The notes: a model not told the origin generated them from the sequence alone. A DNA stretch of 64,000 nt from Oscillatoriales cyanobacterium RM2_1_1 (GCA_012033335.1 JAAURB010000007.1:1-64000), one strand, 5' to 3'; shown: positions 10,189 through 21,445, counted from the stretch's first letter. Numbers and translations: made by a program.

Positions 10189-13100
10189 ATGTTGATTGAT
10201 CAGAATATAGCTATTCAATCGCTTCTGAGTCAGCAGGATCATTTAGGGGATTCAACCGTTTTAAGCAAAATTTTGAATGCGATCGCCGTCCCGATTTTTA
10301 TTCAGGATGCCCAGCGTCGATATTTATTTCTCAACGATGCCTTCTGTCAATTGCCGGGGATGGCTCCAGCAGAACTGATTGGCAAAACTGCCCATGAGCT
10401 GGATTTATCTCTGGATTTGCCCGAGGACTTAGGGGCTTTTAGGGAGGTGATTCAGACCATTGAGATGGTTGACCAGACTGGTTCCCAGGTGCTTTTAGTC
10501 GGAGCCCTAGAAAAAATTGACCCTGACCAATCCCATCATCTGAAACGGCGAGAACAATACCTGCAGACGTTAGTGGAAATTCAACAGGGATTACTCCAGG
10601 GAGAGTATCAATGTTTTCAACGGGATTACACCCCCGTTTTAGAGTGTTTAGGCAGAGTAACTGGAGCCTCTCGAGTTTATCTATTTGAAAATTCCTACAG
10701 TTTTCAGGAAAAATTATTAATGAATCAACGGGTAGAATGGTGCGCTCCCGGAATTCATCCAGAACTGGAAAACCCCATCTACCAGAATCTTCCCTACGCG
10801 GATTTTAATCTGGAGTTTGCCGAAGCTCTGGGGCGGGGAGAGGTGGTGTCTAGCCTGGTGAGGGATCTCCCCGAACCCATGCAAAGCATTTTAGCGACCC
10901 AGAATATTCTCTCGATTCTGGTACTACCCCTGATGGTACAGGGAAAGTTTTTTGGATTTATGGGGTTTGATAATTGTTTTGAGGCCAAAGCCTGGGAGCC
11001 CTCAGAAATTAATTTGATCAGTGCTGCTGCCTCAGCTATTTCCCTCCATCTCGAACGCCATCAAGCTCAGCTTGAACTTCAAGAACGGGAAGAACAATTC
11101 CGGCAACTGGCTGAGAATATCAACAGCGTTTTCTGGATCAATGATCCGAGACGGTGTCAGATGCTTTATCTGTCCCCTGCTTACCAGCACCTTTGGGGGC
11201 GATCCCAGCCAAACACCCACCCCGATCCGATGGCCCTGATCGAGGGGATCCATCCAGCGGATCGACAGGGGGTGATGGCGGCTATTTCTCGACAGGTACA
11301 GGGAACCTACGACGAGGAATATCGGATTGTCCGTCCCAACGGGGAAATTCGCTGGATTCGCGATCGCGCCTTTCCGATTCAGAATGCCGCTGGGAAGACC
11401 TACCGGGTAGTAGGAATAGCTGAAGATATTAGCGAACGCAAACAGAATGAAATAGCTCTGCGGCTGATCGTAGAAGGAACGGCGGCCAAAATTGGCGATC
11501 AGTTCTTCCATTCCCTGGTACATCACCTGGCAGAAGCCCTGCAAGTGCGCTACGCCCTAGTGACGCGGTTTGTTCCAGGAACCTCGGATCGAGTTCGTAC
11601 CCTGGCCTTCTGGAATGGCAATGATTTTGGCGAGAATTTTGAGTACGATCTCCAGGGAAGTCCCTGTTATGGCGTGATGCAGGGAGAACACTGCCATTAT
11701 CCCGAGCAAGTTCAATCCCACTTTCCAACGGATTTAGATCTGGTCAATCTGGGGGTGGAAAGCTATAGTGGCATTCCCCTCAAAGATTCTACTCAGCAAA
11801 TTCTGGGACATCTGGCAGTGATGGACACCGAGCCCATGACCAACCATCGGATTCCCCAATTGATTGTCGAAATTTTTGCCGCCCGGGCTGGAGCAGAACT
11901 GGAACGCCTGCAATTTGAGGAGACCTTGCGGGCAACTCAACAACGGCTCCAATACTTGGTGACGGCAAGTCCCGCCATTATTTATACCTGTTCTCCGGAA
12001 CCGGGGAATCCCATCACCTTTATCAGTGAAAATATTCAGGATGTTTTGGGCTACGTTGCCCACCAATGTCTGGCGGAGGCCAAAACCTTTTGGGGGTTGC
12101 GGGTGCATCCTGAAGATGTCCCCCATATCCTGGTAAATCTGCAAAAATTGGCAACCCAGGACTCCATCGTCAATGAATATCGATTTACTATTGCAATGGC
12201 ACCTATTGCTGGTTGAGGGATGAGCTTAAGGTGGTGCGAGACCCGAGCGGTGAACCCTTAGAGCTGATTGGCTCCTCAATTCGGATCGGCGATCGCAAGC
12301 AAGCCGAAGCCGAGCTGAGACAGAGTGAAGAACGGTTGCAACTAGCCCTGGAGGGCAGTGCTTTGGGACTGTGGGACTGGCACTTGTCCAGTCAGTCTAC
12401 TTACTTTAGTCCTCAATGGAAACGGATGTTGGGATTTGAGGTCGATGAACTGACCAATCATCATCAAACCTGGGAAAACCTGGTACATCCAGAGGATCTA
12501 CCTGGGGCCAACCAGGCTCTACAGGCCCATTTGCAGGGACAAGCCCCGGTCTATCAAGCCGAATTTCGGATGGCGACCAAGCAGGGGGATTGGAAATGGA
12601 TTTTCTCCCATGGCAAGGTGTTTGAATGGGATCACACCGGTCAACCCTTGCGAATGACCGGTACCCATCAGGATATTAGCGATCGCAAAGCCATCAATCA
12701 AATGAAAGATGAGTTTATTTCCATCATCAGCCATGAACTCCGTACCCCAATGATTTCAATTCGCAGCTCCTTGAAACTGCTCTCAACAGGTCTGTTGGGA
12801 GATCTCACGGAAAAAGGCCAGCGAATGCTCGACATCGCCGTTAACAACACCGATCGCTTAGGGCGGTTGATCAATGACATTCTGGATTTACAACGATTGG
12901 AATCCGGTCAATTTTCTATCACCAAACAATCCTGTGAGGCGACAACGTTGATCAGACAGGCTGTGGAGGCGGTGCAAATCATTGCCCATAAACAGCAAAT
13001 TCACCTGCAAATCCTGGAAACTACTCCCCTAGATATTTGGGCGGATTCAGACTATATTTTGCAGGTGCTGATTAATCTACTCAGCAATGCTATTAAGTTC

Positions 13101-13439
13101 TCTGAGACCAATACTACGGTGCAAATTGGGGTTCAGCCCCAGAAAACCTCAGCCCGATTCTGGGTCAAGGATCAGGGCCGGGGAATTCCGACGGATCAAC
13201 TTGAAAGTATTTTTGGTCGGTTCCAGCAGGTTGATGCTTCTGATTCCCGGGAGAAGGGGGGAACGGGTTTGGGACTGGCCATTTGTCGTCGGATTGTTGA
13301 GTTACATGGGGGAAAAATCTGGGTAGAAAGTACCTGTGGTCAGGGGAGTACGTTTTATTTTGCCTGTCCCGCTCCTAGCCTTACCCCTAGCTTGAATGAC
13401 AGCCTGATGACAGATAAATCGGGATTTGGCAATAGTTGA
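10189..13439 (+). CDS. PAS/GAF sensor histidine kinase, frame broken by 1 nt
   Basis: Soluble sensor kinase of ~1083 residues after one correction. Modules: PAS (~22-105), GAF (~125-290), PAS with PAC (~300-420, ends EDISERKQNE), GAF (~425-590), PAS (~600-700), PAS/PAC (~705-830, ends HQDISDRKA), then HisKA with the phospho-His codon at 12732-12734 (ISIISHELRTPM), and HATPase with N box LLSNAIKF, G1 DQGRGIP and G2 GGTGLGLAI. No membrane segments are seen, so it senses a cytoplasmic signal; neither GAF shows an obvious bilin Cys-His pair. The first frame stops at 12216 inside a PAS-PAC junction. One extra T in the T3 run at 12184-12186 restores NEYRFYYCNGTYCWLRDEL, the usual PAC pattern. It is divergent from the response regulator at 7292-9747. 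The ligand is unknown. Confidence 0.86.
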
Positions 13440-13558
13440 CAGGGGAAGTTAGGGGGGGCGATCGCCATATAATAACGGTGGTGTGGTAGTGGGAATCAAT
13501 AGCAGAATCAACAGTTAAGAATAGTTAAGAATTAACAGTTAAGCATCAACAGTAAACA

Positions 13559-14479
13559 GTGGACATCAAGCAGGTTATTATCGCTCATAAAGCTGGAGAT
13601 CGGCAGAGCAAGCACTGGGCAGAAGAATATTCCAGATATTTTGAAGAGCGGGGATGCCAGGTGTTGATGGGGCCTAGTGGCCCGAAGGATAATCCTTATC
13701 CGGTATTTTTGGCCTCCAGTACTGGGCCAATTGATCTGGCTATTGTGCTGGGGGGAGATGGCACCGCCTTAGCCGCTGCCCGACACCTAGCCCTTGAGAG
13801 TATCCCGATTCTAGCGGCAAATGTGGGGGGGCATCTGGGATTTCTCACCGAATCCTTTGAGGAAGTCGAAAACACTAAAACGGTAATTGATCGATTGTTT
13901 GAAGATCGCTACGCCGTACAGCAACGGATGATGGTTCAGGCGGCAGTGTTTGAGGGGGATCGGATTGATCTTGAGCCAGCTAGCGATCGCTTTTTGGCCT
14001 TGAATGAGATGTGTATCAAGCCCGCCTCGGCTTACCGAATGCCCACTTCAATTCTGGAAGTCGAGGTTGATGGGGAAGTCGTTGATCAATATCAGGGGGA
14101 TGGGTTGATTGTGGGAACCCCTACCGGATCTACCTGTTACAATGCCTCTGCTAGTGGCCCAATTATCCATGTGGGAATGGAAGCCTTGGTGGTGACTCCA
14201 ATTTGTCCCTTGAGCTTGTCGAGTCGTCCCGTTGTATTGCCGTCCGGTTCTGTGGTGAGTGTCTGGCCCTTAGCGGATCCAGAACATGAGACTAAGTTAT
14301 GGATGGATGGGGTGCTGGCCACTTCTGTTTGGCCAGGGCAGCGGGTTGATGTCAGAATGGCAGATTGTCAGGCTAGATTTATTATTCTACGAGAGGATTA
14401 TTCATTTTATCGGACGTTGCAGGAAAAACTCCTGTGGGCTGGGGCTCGGATCCGTTATGTCAACAATCATCGAAATTAA
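13559..14479 (+). CDS. nadK: NAD kinase
   Basis: Phosphorylates NAD+ to NADP+. 306 residues, usual length. The diagnostic GGDGT motif is present (VLGGDGTALAAARH) together with the NE/D site (FLALNEMCI) and the Gly-rich GTPTGSTCYNASASGP segment. Translation appears to start at GTG 13559; no better ATG lies at the N terminus. The upstream 120 bases carry several imperfect AACAGTTAAG repeats. Cyanobacteria usually have two NAD kinases; I cannot say which paralogue this is. Confidence 0.94.
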   Translation: MDIKQVIIAHKAGDRQSKHWAEEYSRYFEERGCQVLMGPSGPKDNPYPVFLASSTGPIDLAIVLGGDGTALAAARHLALESIPILAANVGGHLGFLTESFEEVENTKTVIDRLFEDRYAVQQRMMVQAAVFEGDRIDLEPASDRFLALNEMCIKPASAYRMPTSILEVEVDGEVVDQYQGDGLIVGTPTGSTCYNASASGPIIHVGMEALVVTPICPLSLSSRPVVLPSGSVVSVWPLADPEHETKLWMDGVLATSVWPGQRVDVRMADCQARFIILREDYSFYRTLQEKLLWAGARIRYVNNHRN

Positions 14480-14626
14480 TGCTAGAAATGATGAATATCG
14501 CTGTAGCCATTACCCCAAAATCATTGCGGTGTGGCCATATCCTATTCTAGCGCCGCAAGCAATTACTTGAAATTATGGCTGGAAAGTTAATTGAACGGGT
14601 TTAGGGATGGGTAGTTAATCCTGGTG

Positions 14627-15298
14627 ATGGGTGCAAAACGTCAACCTCCCGGAGAACTGATTCGGGGGATCAGCTTCCAGTATCGCCGTCGGGGAATCTG
14701 GCATTATCTCAGGGCTGGGGGAGTGATTGTCGGTTTACTGCTAATGGTTCCGGCTTTGAGGTTATCTCAAGTGGGACTACTAATTTATAGTGGCTGTTTG
14801 CTAGCTGCCTACAGTTTGCTACAGGAAGGTCAACGCTCTATGCAACGGGCTGACCATGCCCTGGCATCTGCTAGGGCAGAGGCGGAGGTGGCTGCTTTTG
14901 TTCATCTTCTCACTATTCAGGGCTGGCGAGTGGAACACAATCTGACCTTGAAACGGGGAAATGCTGATGTGGTTTTGCAGTCTCCCCAGGGCAATAGTTT
15001 TATAGTAGATGTTATATCCGATGGGGGCATGATTGTCGTTGAGCAAGGGAATCTCAAAAGGCGTTTGGGCGATCGCAACTACGACTTTCAGGCAGGAGAT
15101 CCGCTGCAGGCTGTCAACGGTCAAGCTCTAGAAATTCAGCAGATCAAGCAGATGGAGAAGGCGACGGCAATCCTGTGTTTTACCCAAGCCCGAGTTGCCT
15201 TCCAAGACCAGCCGCTTCAGGGGGTGTATGTGGTTTCCAAACGAAACCTGGTAGATTTGTTGCGAAAATTGAATGATGAATTCAGAGTTGCCAGTTGA
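14627..15298 (+). CDS. membrane-anchored NERD / restriction-endonuclease-fold-like protein
   Basis: About 223 residues. Two hydrophobic helices near the N terminus (AGGVIVGLLLMVPALRL, then VGLLIYSGCLLAAYSLL) anchor a cytoplasmic C-terminal domain. The pattern AEVAAFVHLLTIQGWRVEHN followed by GNADVVLQ and NSFIVDVISDGG resembles the nuclease-related (NERD/PD-(D/E)xK) fold: a small alpha/beta core with Asp in the ADVV strand and an acidic residue in the next strand. The canonical E-x-K is not clear, since IVDVIS replaces it, so nuclease activity is doubtful. GTG 14624 or ATG 14627 could start it. Its role is unknown; it follows nadK by ~150 bases on the same strand. Confidence 0.65.
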   Translation: MGAKRQPPGELIRGISFQYRRRGIWHYLRAGGVIVGLLLMVPALRLSQVGLLIYSGCLLAAYSLLQEGQRSMQRADHALASARAEAEVAAFVHLLTIQGWRVEHNLTLKRGNADVVLQSPQGNSFIVDVISDGGMIVVEQGNLKRRLGDRNYDFQAGDPLQAVNGQALEIQQIKQMEKATAILCFTQARVAFQDQPLQGVYVVSKRNLVDLLRKLNDEFRVAS

Positions 15299-16030
15299 CT
15301 GAATTTCCCTGGCCAGATTAATTGAAGTTGATATAATAGTCTATAGAGTAAATCCTGTCAAGCAGGATGATTCTAGTGGTCTAGTGGAGGACTTCATGCT
15401 TCACTGATCCCCTGAAGTTGATAGCTAATAGTGTCAGGGTTCGGAGGTTGGGGAGTTGATTTGAGATTGGTAGGATGGTGTTTTTTGGGTGAGTCAGAGG
15501 TTGATTGGTCTAGATTTAGATGAATGCTGTGTAGTTGGTTTGGGCAAGGTTTTTGGCTGGATTATAGTTAGAGATGTGAGTTAGAAGTGTGAGCTGAAAG
15601 TGGTGTTAGAGTCAGTCATGAGACTAGTTAATCATGATTTTTCGGTAGATTGGTGGTGCAGGTTTTAGGGTGCGTGGTCAAGCAACTAACTTGACATTCA
15701 CACTCCAAATCAGGTTGCCGTAGCTTTGTTGTAGCGACATTAGTTTCTCATCAGATAACGCTCTACAACATTGCTGACGCTGCTTGAATAGGGGAGGAGG
15801 TGGTGCACCGGTCGCCACCTCCCAAGTCCTACTTTACAGGATTGAAAATCGCCACAGAAGCTCTAGAACTTAATCATTTGCCTAGAAGATTCAGGCTCAA
15901 GCCAAACATCAACATAGATATCAACATAGATATCAACGTCGAAAGTTAAAGCTTCAAACCATCCTATTTCAACGCCCATTTATCAAAATTGTTCCGCTTT
16001 AAGTAGGAACCTCAGTGTTTTGTTTTAAGT
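15299..16030. other. 732-base spacer with a strongly G/T-skewed stretch and hairpins
   Basis: No coding sequence recognised. 15345-15361 is a small hairpin (ATCCTG/CAGGAT) that may end the upstream gene. From about 15430 to 15680 the plus strand is unusually rich in G and T and poor in C. 15796-15822 is a GGAGGTGG/CCACCTCC stem with an 11-base loop. 15908-15937 holds a 12-bp direct repeat (ATCAACATAGAT, 2.5 copies). The sigma factor promoter must lie near the right end. Confidence 0.5.
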
Positions 16031-16054
16031 GTGTTGTACATGGAAAGGTTCAAG

Positions 16055-17053
16055 ATGGACTCCGAATCGAGATCTTTTGATTTCAAGCAATCAAATCAGC
16101 GGTCTAATGATGCTATTGGAAATCTTTTCAAACAGATGTCCCGCTATCCTCTGCTAAAACCGGAGGAGGAAATTATTCTGGCTCGCCAGGTTCAAGCCCT
16201 GGTTCAGCTAGAACAGATTCAGACTAACTTAACCGATCAGCTAGGCCATCCTCCCACTCCAGCCCAGTTGGCTGAAACGGCTAAGATGAATGAATCGGAA
16301 TTGAATTGCTGTTTGTGCCTGGGCCATGAAGCCAAGCAGCGAATGATCAGCTCAAATCTACGCCTGGTGGTCTCGATTGCCAAACGGTACACCAACCGGG
16401 GGATGCCGTTGCTGGATTTGATTCAGGAGGGAACCCTGGGACTGGATCGAGCCGTAGAAAAATTTGATCCAGATCGGGGTTACAAGTTCTCAACCTATGC
16501 TTACTGGTGGATTCGCCAGGGGATCACTCGAACCATTGCTAACCAGGGCCGAACAGTACGATTACCGATTCATGTGATTGAACAGCTCAATAAACTGCAA
16601 CTCACCTATCAAGAATTGCGGCGATCGCTGGATCATCCTCCCACTGAAGTAGAAATGGCTACCGCCTTGAATGTCACCGTTCAGCATCTGCGGTTGTTAC
16701 TTCAGGCCCGTCGTCAATCGATTTCCCTCAATCACCGAATTGGTCAAGATGAAAATTCTGAACTGATGGATATTCTGGAAGACAGCACTACGGATTCTCC
16801 AGAGTCTCAGATGCAAGACAAAATGCGCCATGAAGAAATTTTGGCAGTGCTGACTACTGTGTTGTCTGAGCGAGAATGCGATATTTTGACCCTGCGTTAT
16901 GGCCTGGCAACCGGGGTGCCTCGAACCCTGGATGAAGTCAGCAAAACCTGTAGCCTCTCCCGGGAGCGCGTCCGTCAGATTCAGGCGACGGCAATGCGAA
17001 AACTGCGCCGTCCCTTTGTGGCGGAGCGATTGAAGGGATGGCTCAGGGATTAG
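16055..17053 (+). CDS. group 2 sigma-70 family RNA polymerase sigma factor
   Basis: 332 residues. Region 1.2 (YPLLKPEEEIILARQVQ), region 2 with the core-binding and -10 recognition helix (NLRLVVSIAKRYTNRGMPLL, then FSTYAYWWIRQGITRTI), region 3 (VIEQLNKL) and region 4 helix-turn-helix (TLDEVSKTCSLSRERVRQI) are all complete. It lacks the long N terminus of the principal sigma RpoD/SigA, which places it with cyanobacterial non-essential group 2 factors (SigB-SigE type) that adjust transcription to nutrient, light or circadian cues. ATG 16055 is preferred over GTG 16031 and ATG 16040 because GGAAAGG sits 6 bases upstream of it. The convergent dacB stop is only 6 bases from its stop. Confidence 0.93.
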   Translation: MDSESRSFDFKQSNQRSNDAIGNLFKQMSRYPLLKPEEEIILARQVQALVQLEQIQTNLTDQLGHPPTPAQLAETAKMNESELNCCLCLGHEAKQRMISSNLRLVVSIAKRYTNRGMPLLDLIQEGTLGLDRAVEKFDPDRGYKFSTYAYWWIRQGITRTIANQGRTVRLPIHVIEQLNKLQLTYQELRRSLDHPPTEVEMATALNVTVQHLRLLLQARRQSISLNHRIGQDENSELMDILEDSTTDSPESQMQDKMRHEEILAVLTTVLSERECDILTLRYGLATGVPRTLDEVSKTCSLSRERVRQIQATAMRKLRRPFVAERLKGWLRD

Positions 17054-17059
17054 TCATAA

Positions 17060-18349
17060 TTATTGCAGGATTTGATTGCGGCTGGCATCTCCCAGGGCAG
17101 GGCGTTTGCCATCAATTTTAGGTTGCAGGTCTGGGGGCAAAGTGGTCGGGGAACCCCATTGGCTGACCAACTGCTGCAATAGCCAATCCTGATGATCCCG
17201 CAGGTTGTCTAACCCCTCTCCTCGATTGATAATCGCAAACCAGACAATTCCGCGATCGCGGGTTGGTAAGGCCCCAGCCAGGGCACTGACATCAAATAAA
17301 CTTCCGGTTTTGACTGGAGTATGTTTGGGGATTTTGCGGAATTCCAAGGTTCCCTGATCCCGCCCTGATACTGGAAACAGATCCACCACATTCAAACCGG
17401 TGCCCTCTAGTTTCTGTTGCAGCGCCATAAACATCTTGACCACCGCATGGGGAGAGATCTGGTTCTCATGACCCAACCCGGAACCATTAATCAATTGAAT
17501 CTCATCCACCGAAACACCGGCAGCGGTGGCTGCCTGTTGACGTACCACCGCTGTCCCACCAACGCTCTGGGCCAGCATTTCTGCCATCAGATTGTTGCTG
17601 TAGATATTCATCTGTTTTAAGACTTCTGCCAGGGGCAGGGATTTGTGCCGGATGATCGGTTGAGCTTGGGGACTGGCGGAAAAGGGCTGCACTGTTCCCG
17701 CAATGGTCACTTGAGGTTGCGGGGTTCCAGGGGGCATTCGGGTTTGATATTGGGCCTGGGCTTCAGCGGGCCATTGTCTAGCATCCAGGGCTTGTTTCAA
17801 CAATTGCCCAGCCTTGGCCCAATCCGACTCATAGTTCATCGAGAAATCCCCGGTAATCACCAGATTTCCCGTTACTCCAGTAATCCCCATTTGATTCAAG
17901 GTATTTCCTAGGGCAAACGCCTCTTCCCAGACAAAGAATGGATCGCTACCACCGACAATCGCCAGATCCCCCTGCACCACTCCCCCGACAATTGGCCCGG
18001 TAATGCCCACCATGGTTTCAAACTGATGGTCGGGTGTCCAGCGTTGTAGGGCCGCCAGGGAAGTGGCGACTTTGGTCAGGGAGGCGGCGGGCAGAGGGTT
18101 TTTGCCAACGTTATCGGCCAGATCGACTAGGCCAGCCTGGAGCCATACCCCCTGAATATCCGTAGATAAACCCCGGGCGCTCAAGCGACCAAGGTATTGC
18201 TGTAGGGCTCCCTGGGCCACCACATCCGGCTCATTCAATAACATGACATCGGCGAAGCGATTTTCCCAGGTTTGACCTGTATCCCCTGGATTTGCCCCTG
18301 CCACGTTGAGCCACAGGGACATAGCCCCAGAGCTGAAAACCTCTAGCAT
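17060..18349 (-). CDS. dacB: D-alanyl-D-alanine carboxypeptidase/endopeptidase, PBP4 (S13) family
   Basis: Trims peptidoglycan stem peptides in the periplasm. 429 residues. Catalytic triad motifs are in order: SxxK as SLTK (within LPAASLTKVATSL), SxN as SNN (within IYSNNLMAEML), and KTG (VKTGSLFDVSALAG). The N terminus has only a weak hydrophobic stretch and no clear signal peptide, so the true start may differ or export may be atypical. It is convergent with the sigma factor gene. Confidence 0.9.
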   Translation of the reverse strand: MLEVFSSGAMSLWLNVAGANPGDTGQTWENRFADVMLLNEPDVVAQGALQQYLGRLSARGLSTDIQGVWLQAGLVDLADNVGKNPLPAASLTKVATSLAALQRWTPDHQFETMVGITGPIVGGVVQGDLAIVGGSDPFFVWEEAFALGNTLNQMGITGVTGNLVITGDFSMNYESDWAKAGQLLKQALDARQWPAEAQAQYQTRMPPGTPQPQVTIAGTVQPFSASPQAQPIIRHKSLPLAEVLKQMNIYSNNLMAEMLAQSVGGTAVVRQQAATAAGVSVDEIQLINGSGLGHENQISPHAVVKMFMALQQKLEGTGLNVVDLFPVSGRDQGTLEFRKIPKHTPVKTGSLFDVSALAGALPTRDRGIVWFAIINRGEGLDNLRDHQDWLLQQLVSQWGSPTTLPPDLQPKIDGKRPALGDASRNQILQ

Positions 18350-18418
18350 TCTCTACTCCTTGCCCGGAACCGGATTGCGAAATCACCTTGAATATCTTAG
18401 CGAATTCAGGAGTTCAAA

Positions 18419-20119
18419 TTAGCCGCAACCTCCATTCGCCAATCCCAAATCCGTAACAGCCCCGACGCTACTGGAGGAAACTAATCTGGCATACTTTGCC
18501 AAAACCCCCCGAGTATAGCGCGGAATGGGAATCTTCCAATGTTGCCGACGCTGTTCTAGGTCGATCTCAGGAATATTGAGCTGCAATAACCGCTGGTGAG
18601 CGTCAATGGTGATGGAGTCTCCCTCCTGCACTAGGGCAATCGTGCCCCCCACAGCGGCCTCCGGGGCTACGTGACCCACCACCATGCCATAGGTGCCGCC
18701 GGAGAATCGTCCGTCAGTAATCAATCCCACCGCATCCCCTAAACCGGCCCCAATAATTGCTGAAGTTGGGGCTAACATTTCTCGCATTCCTGGCCCCCCC
18801 TTGGGCCCCTCATAGCGAATCACCAGGATATCTCCCGCCTGAATTTTGCCCGCCAGAATCGCCTCCAGACAGGCTTCCTCAGAATCGAATACCCTGGCAG
18901 GGCCGGTGATCTGGGGATTTTTGACTCCGGTGATTTTGGCAACGGCCCCTTCTGTGGCCAGATTTCCTTTGAGAATGGCCAGATGCCCCTGGGTATACAT
19001 CGGATGACTCCAGGGCCGGATGACATCCTGGTTCGCTGCGGGTTCTGCTGGAATCTCTGCCAATTGCTCGGCAACGGTTTTACCGGTGATGGTCAGGGCA
19101 TCCCCATGAATCAATCCCTGTTCCAGTAACATTTTCATTACCTGGGGTACGCCCCCGGCTCGGTGAAAATCCACCGTGACAAACCGTCCGCTGGGTTTCA
19201 AATCACACAATACTGGCACTCGACCCCGCAGGGTTTCAAAGTCATCTATCGTCAGCTCGACCCCAGCCGCATGGGCGATCGCCAGCAAATGTAAGACCGA
19301 ATTGGTCGAGCCCCCCACTGCCATAATCACGGCGATCCCATTCTCAAAGGCTTGACGGGTTAAAATTTGTTGCGGTAGCAAGCGGTGCTGAATCGCCTCC
19401 ATCAAAACATAGGCAGATTTTTCTGTACTGTCTGCTTTTGCGGCATCCTCCGCCGCCATCGTTGAAGAATACATCAGGCTCATGCCCATGGCTTCAAAGG
19501 TAGAGGACATGGTATTGGCGGTAAACATCCCCCCACAGGAACCGGCCCCCGGACAGGCCCGACGTTCCACTTCGAGCAATCGAGCATCGTCAATTTTGCC
19601 TGCACTGTGCTCCCCTACTGCCTCAAAGGCGCTGACCACCGTAAGATCACGGCCGTCATAGTGACCGGGCTTAATCGTCCCACCATAGACAAAGATCGCC
19701 GGGATATTCATCCGGGCGATCGCGATCATCGCCCCCGGCATATTCTTGTCGCAGCCCCCAATCGCCAATACCCCATCCATACTCTGGCCATTGCAGGCAG
19801 TTTCAATCGAGTCGGCGATCACCTCCCGGGACACCAGGGAATACTTCATCCCTTCCGTACCCATGGAAATCCCATCACTGACCGTGATCGTCCCAAACAT
19901 TTGGGGCATGGCTCCCGCCTGGCGAAGTCCGACTTCTGCCCGGAGCGCTAGGTCATTTAATCCAATATTGCAGGGGGTAATCGTACTGTAACCATTAGCA
20001 ATCCCGACAATCGGTTTGGTAAAATCTTCATCGCCAAACCCTACGGCCCTGAGCATGGCCCGGTTTGGAGAGCGCTGTACCCCCTGGGTAATCGTTTTAC
20101 TTCTAAAATTGTCTGACAT
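18419..20119 (-). CDS. ilvD: dihydroxy-acid dehydratase
   Basis: Third common step of valine/isoleucine synthesis and precursor supply for leucine/pantothenate: dehydrates 2,3-dihydroxy-3-methyl acids to 2-oxo acids. 566 residues. Fe-S ligand cysteines sit in [12 protein letters not shown] and in [15 protein letters not shown]; the C-terminal GRFSGGTYG and GHVAPEA motifs are present. The start at ATG 20119 begins [11 protein letters not shown], typical of the family. It appears to be a single-gene unit; dacB follows ~70 bases downstream on the same strand. Confidence 0.97.
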   Translation of the reverse strand: MSDNFRSKTITQGVQRSPNRAMLRAVGFGDEDFTKPIVGIANGYSTITPCNIGLNDLALRAEVGLRQAGAMPQMFGTITVSDGISMGTEGMKYSLVSREVIADSIETACNGQSMDGVLAIGGCDKNMPGAMIAIARMNIPAIFVYGGTIKPGHYDGRDLTVVSAFEAVGEHSAGKIDDARLLEVERRACPGAGSCGGMFTANTMSSTFEAMGMSLMYSSTMAAEDAAKADSTEKSAYVLMEAIQHRLLPQQILTRQAFENGIAVIMAVGGSTNSVLHLLAIAHAAGVELTIDDFETLRGRVPVLCDLKPSGRFVTVDFHRAGGVPQVMKMLLEQGLIHGDALTITGKTVAEQLAEIPAEPAANQDVIRPWSHPMYTQGHLAILKGNLATEGAVAKITGVKNPQITGPARVFDSEEACLEAILAGKIQAGDILVIRYEGPKGGPGMREMLAPTSAIIGAGLGDAVGLITDGRFSGGTYGMVVGHVAPEAAVGGTIALVQEGDSITIDAHQRLLQLNIPEIDLEQRRQHWKIPIPRYTRGVLAKYARLVSSSSVGAVTDLGLANGGCG

Positions 20120-20434
20120 TCCGAATCTCCTTGCTGCGGATTGAACCGCCAGTCTATGGTATTGTGGTTGAGGATTAACCGTTAGAAAATGAGTCCCATC
20201 TCCTTGCTGTAGTGCAACTTAGTGTAGTGCAACTGAGTGAACAGCTTAACGAAACATTCCTCTGACCTGAACAATCTCCACTGACTGGTGAATAGTTGGC
20301 TATTTCAACCTTATATTCATTCTCTCAAACGGAATGCCCCTTCTCTGTTGATGTTTACAATTGATGGTTACGATTGGCGTTTACAATACAGGACAGATGC
20401 GGATAGCGCGCTAAACACCCCATGAGGCGAGGAT
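20120..20434. other. intergenic region with short direct repeats
   Basis: 315 bases between divergent ilvD and the pentapeptide gene. A 15-bp direct repeat (TGTAGTGCAACTTAG, one mismatch) occupies 20208-20237, and GTTTACAAT is repeated near 20350-20390. No gene is seen. Promoters for both genes are expected here. Confidence 0.4.
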
Positions 20435-21259
20435 ATGCAGGTTGACGAACTCTTAGAACTCTATGCAGCCGGAGAAAGAATGTTTCGGGCGGCGAACCTG
20501 GTAGGGTTAGACCTGAAGGAAATAGACTTGAGCGAGGCCACCCTGGTAAGGGCCAATTTAGAAAATACCAGCTTTGTGGATTCAAATCTGACCGGGGTCA
20601 ACTTTCGTGAGGCCAAGCTGATCAATGTCAACTTAACCAATACCAACCTGACGGAGGCCAACCTAATCGGGGCTAATTTGACTAACGCCAAGTTTCACAA
20701 TGCAGACTTAACCGGGGCAAACCTGCGGGGATCTACCTCTCGCCATGTGGTTCTCACCCAGGCCAACCTCACCGATGCTAACCTCACCGAAGCCAATCTG
20801 ACTGAAGCCAACCTGGTGGGGGCCAAGCTTGTCAATGGGACTCTAATCCGATCTAACTTAACTAAGGCCAACCTAAGTGGAGCCAGCTTAGAAGGGTGTA
20901 ATCTGACCAATGTGATTCTACGGGAAGCCATTTTAGAGGGGGCGAACCTGATGGGGGCCACCCTAAGTGGCGCTTCCCTGATCGGAGCCAATTTCCATGA
21001 AGCCGATCTGAGCCGGGTAACCATGTTAGGGGCGGATCTGAGTGATGCCAATTTGAGTGAAGCAAACCTCAGGGGAGCCAATGTTAGCTGGACAACATTG
21101 CGGGGGGCCAACTTGAGTCGAGCTCGACTGTACCGGACAAAATTCAGTTGGTCAAATCTCAGTGGAGCAAATCTGGCGGAGGCTGTGATGCTGGATACTC
21201 GCCTGAACCGTGCCAATTTGCGAGATGCGGATCTGCGGGGGGCCATTCGGCCTGATTAG
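20435..21259 (+). CDS. pentapeptide repeat protein
   Basis: 274 residues, almost wholly built of A(D/N)LxX pentapeptides from residue ~15 to the end (for example ANLTDANLTEANLTEANLVG), predicting one continuous right-handed quadrilateral beta-helix. No signal peptide or other domain; the first ~20 residues (VDELLELYAAGERMFRAANL) form a helical cap common in cyanobacterial members. The function of such proteins is mostly unknown; some mimic DNA and bind gyrase. The short repeats make opposite-strand frames look open, but they are not genes. A GAGG stretch upstream may serve as ribosome-binding site. Confidence 0.92.
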   Translation: MQVDELLELYAAGERMFRAANLVGLDLKEIDLSEATLVRANLENTSFVDSNLTGVNFREAKLINVNLTNTNLTEANLIGANLTNAKFHNADLTGANLRGSTSRHVVLTQANLTDANLTEANLTEANLVGAKLVNGTLIRSNLTKANLSGASLEGCNLTNVILREAILEGANLMGATLSGASLIGANFHEADLSRVTMLGADLSDANLSEANLRGANVSWTTLRGANLSRARLYRTKFSWSNLSGANLAEAVMLDTRLNRANLRDADLRGAIRPD

Positions 21260-21445
21260 AGTCATGGGTTGGTCAGTTTAGGGGTTCAAGCTCTGCAGTT
21301 CGGGATACAGCAATTTTTACAGCAATTTTTAAATACGGGAGGATCATCAGTGAGCTAGGTTCCCCTTTTTCCAAACTTTATTCTTGCCGTTGGGGTAAAG
21401 GGATTGAGGGGAATTAACCTGTACACTTCGATCAGAACGCTGTAG

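Noticed and set aside
12184..12213. Programmed ribosomal frameshifting as explanation of the split kinase and the other split genes
   Set aside because: The inferred slips are in both directions, at unrelated unconserved sites, without a slippery heptamer plus downstream structure that I can see.
15796..15822. Hairpin as a small RNA such as 6S RNA or Yfr-type
   Set aside because: No conserved motif of those RNAs was recognised around it; left as an unnamed hairpin.
20695..21246. Long open frame on the minus strand inside the pentapeptide gene
   Set aside because: The codon periodicity of pentapeptide repeats keeps the opposite strand open; the translation is an Arg/Leu/Ala repeat with no family features.
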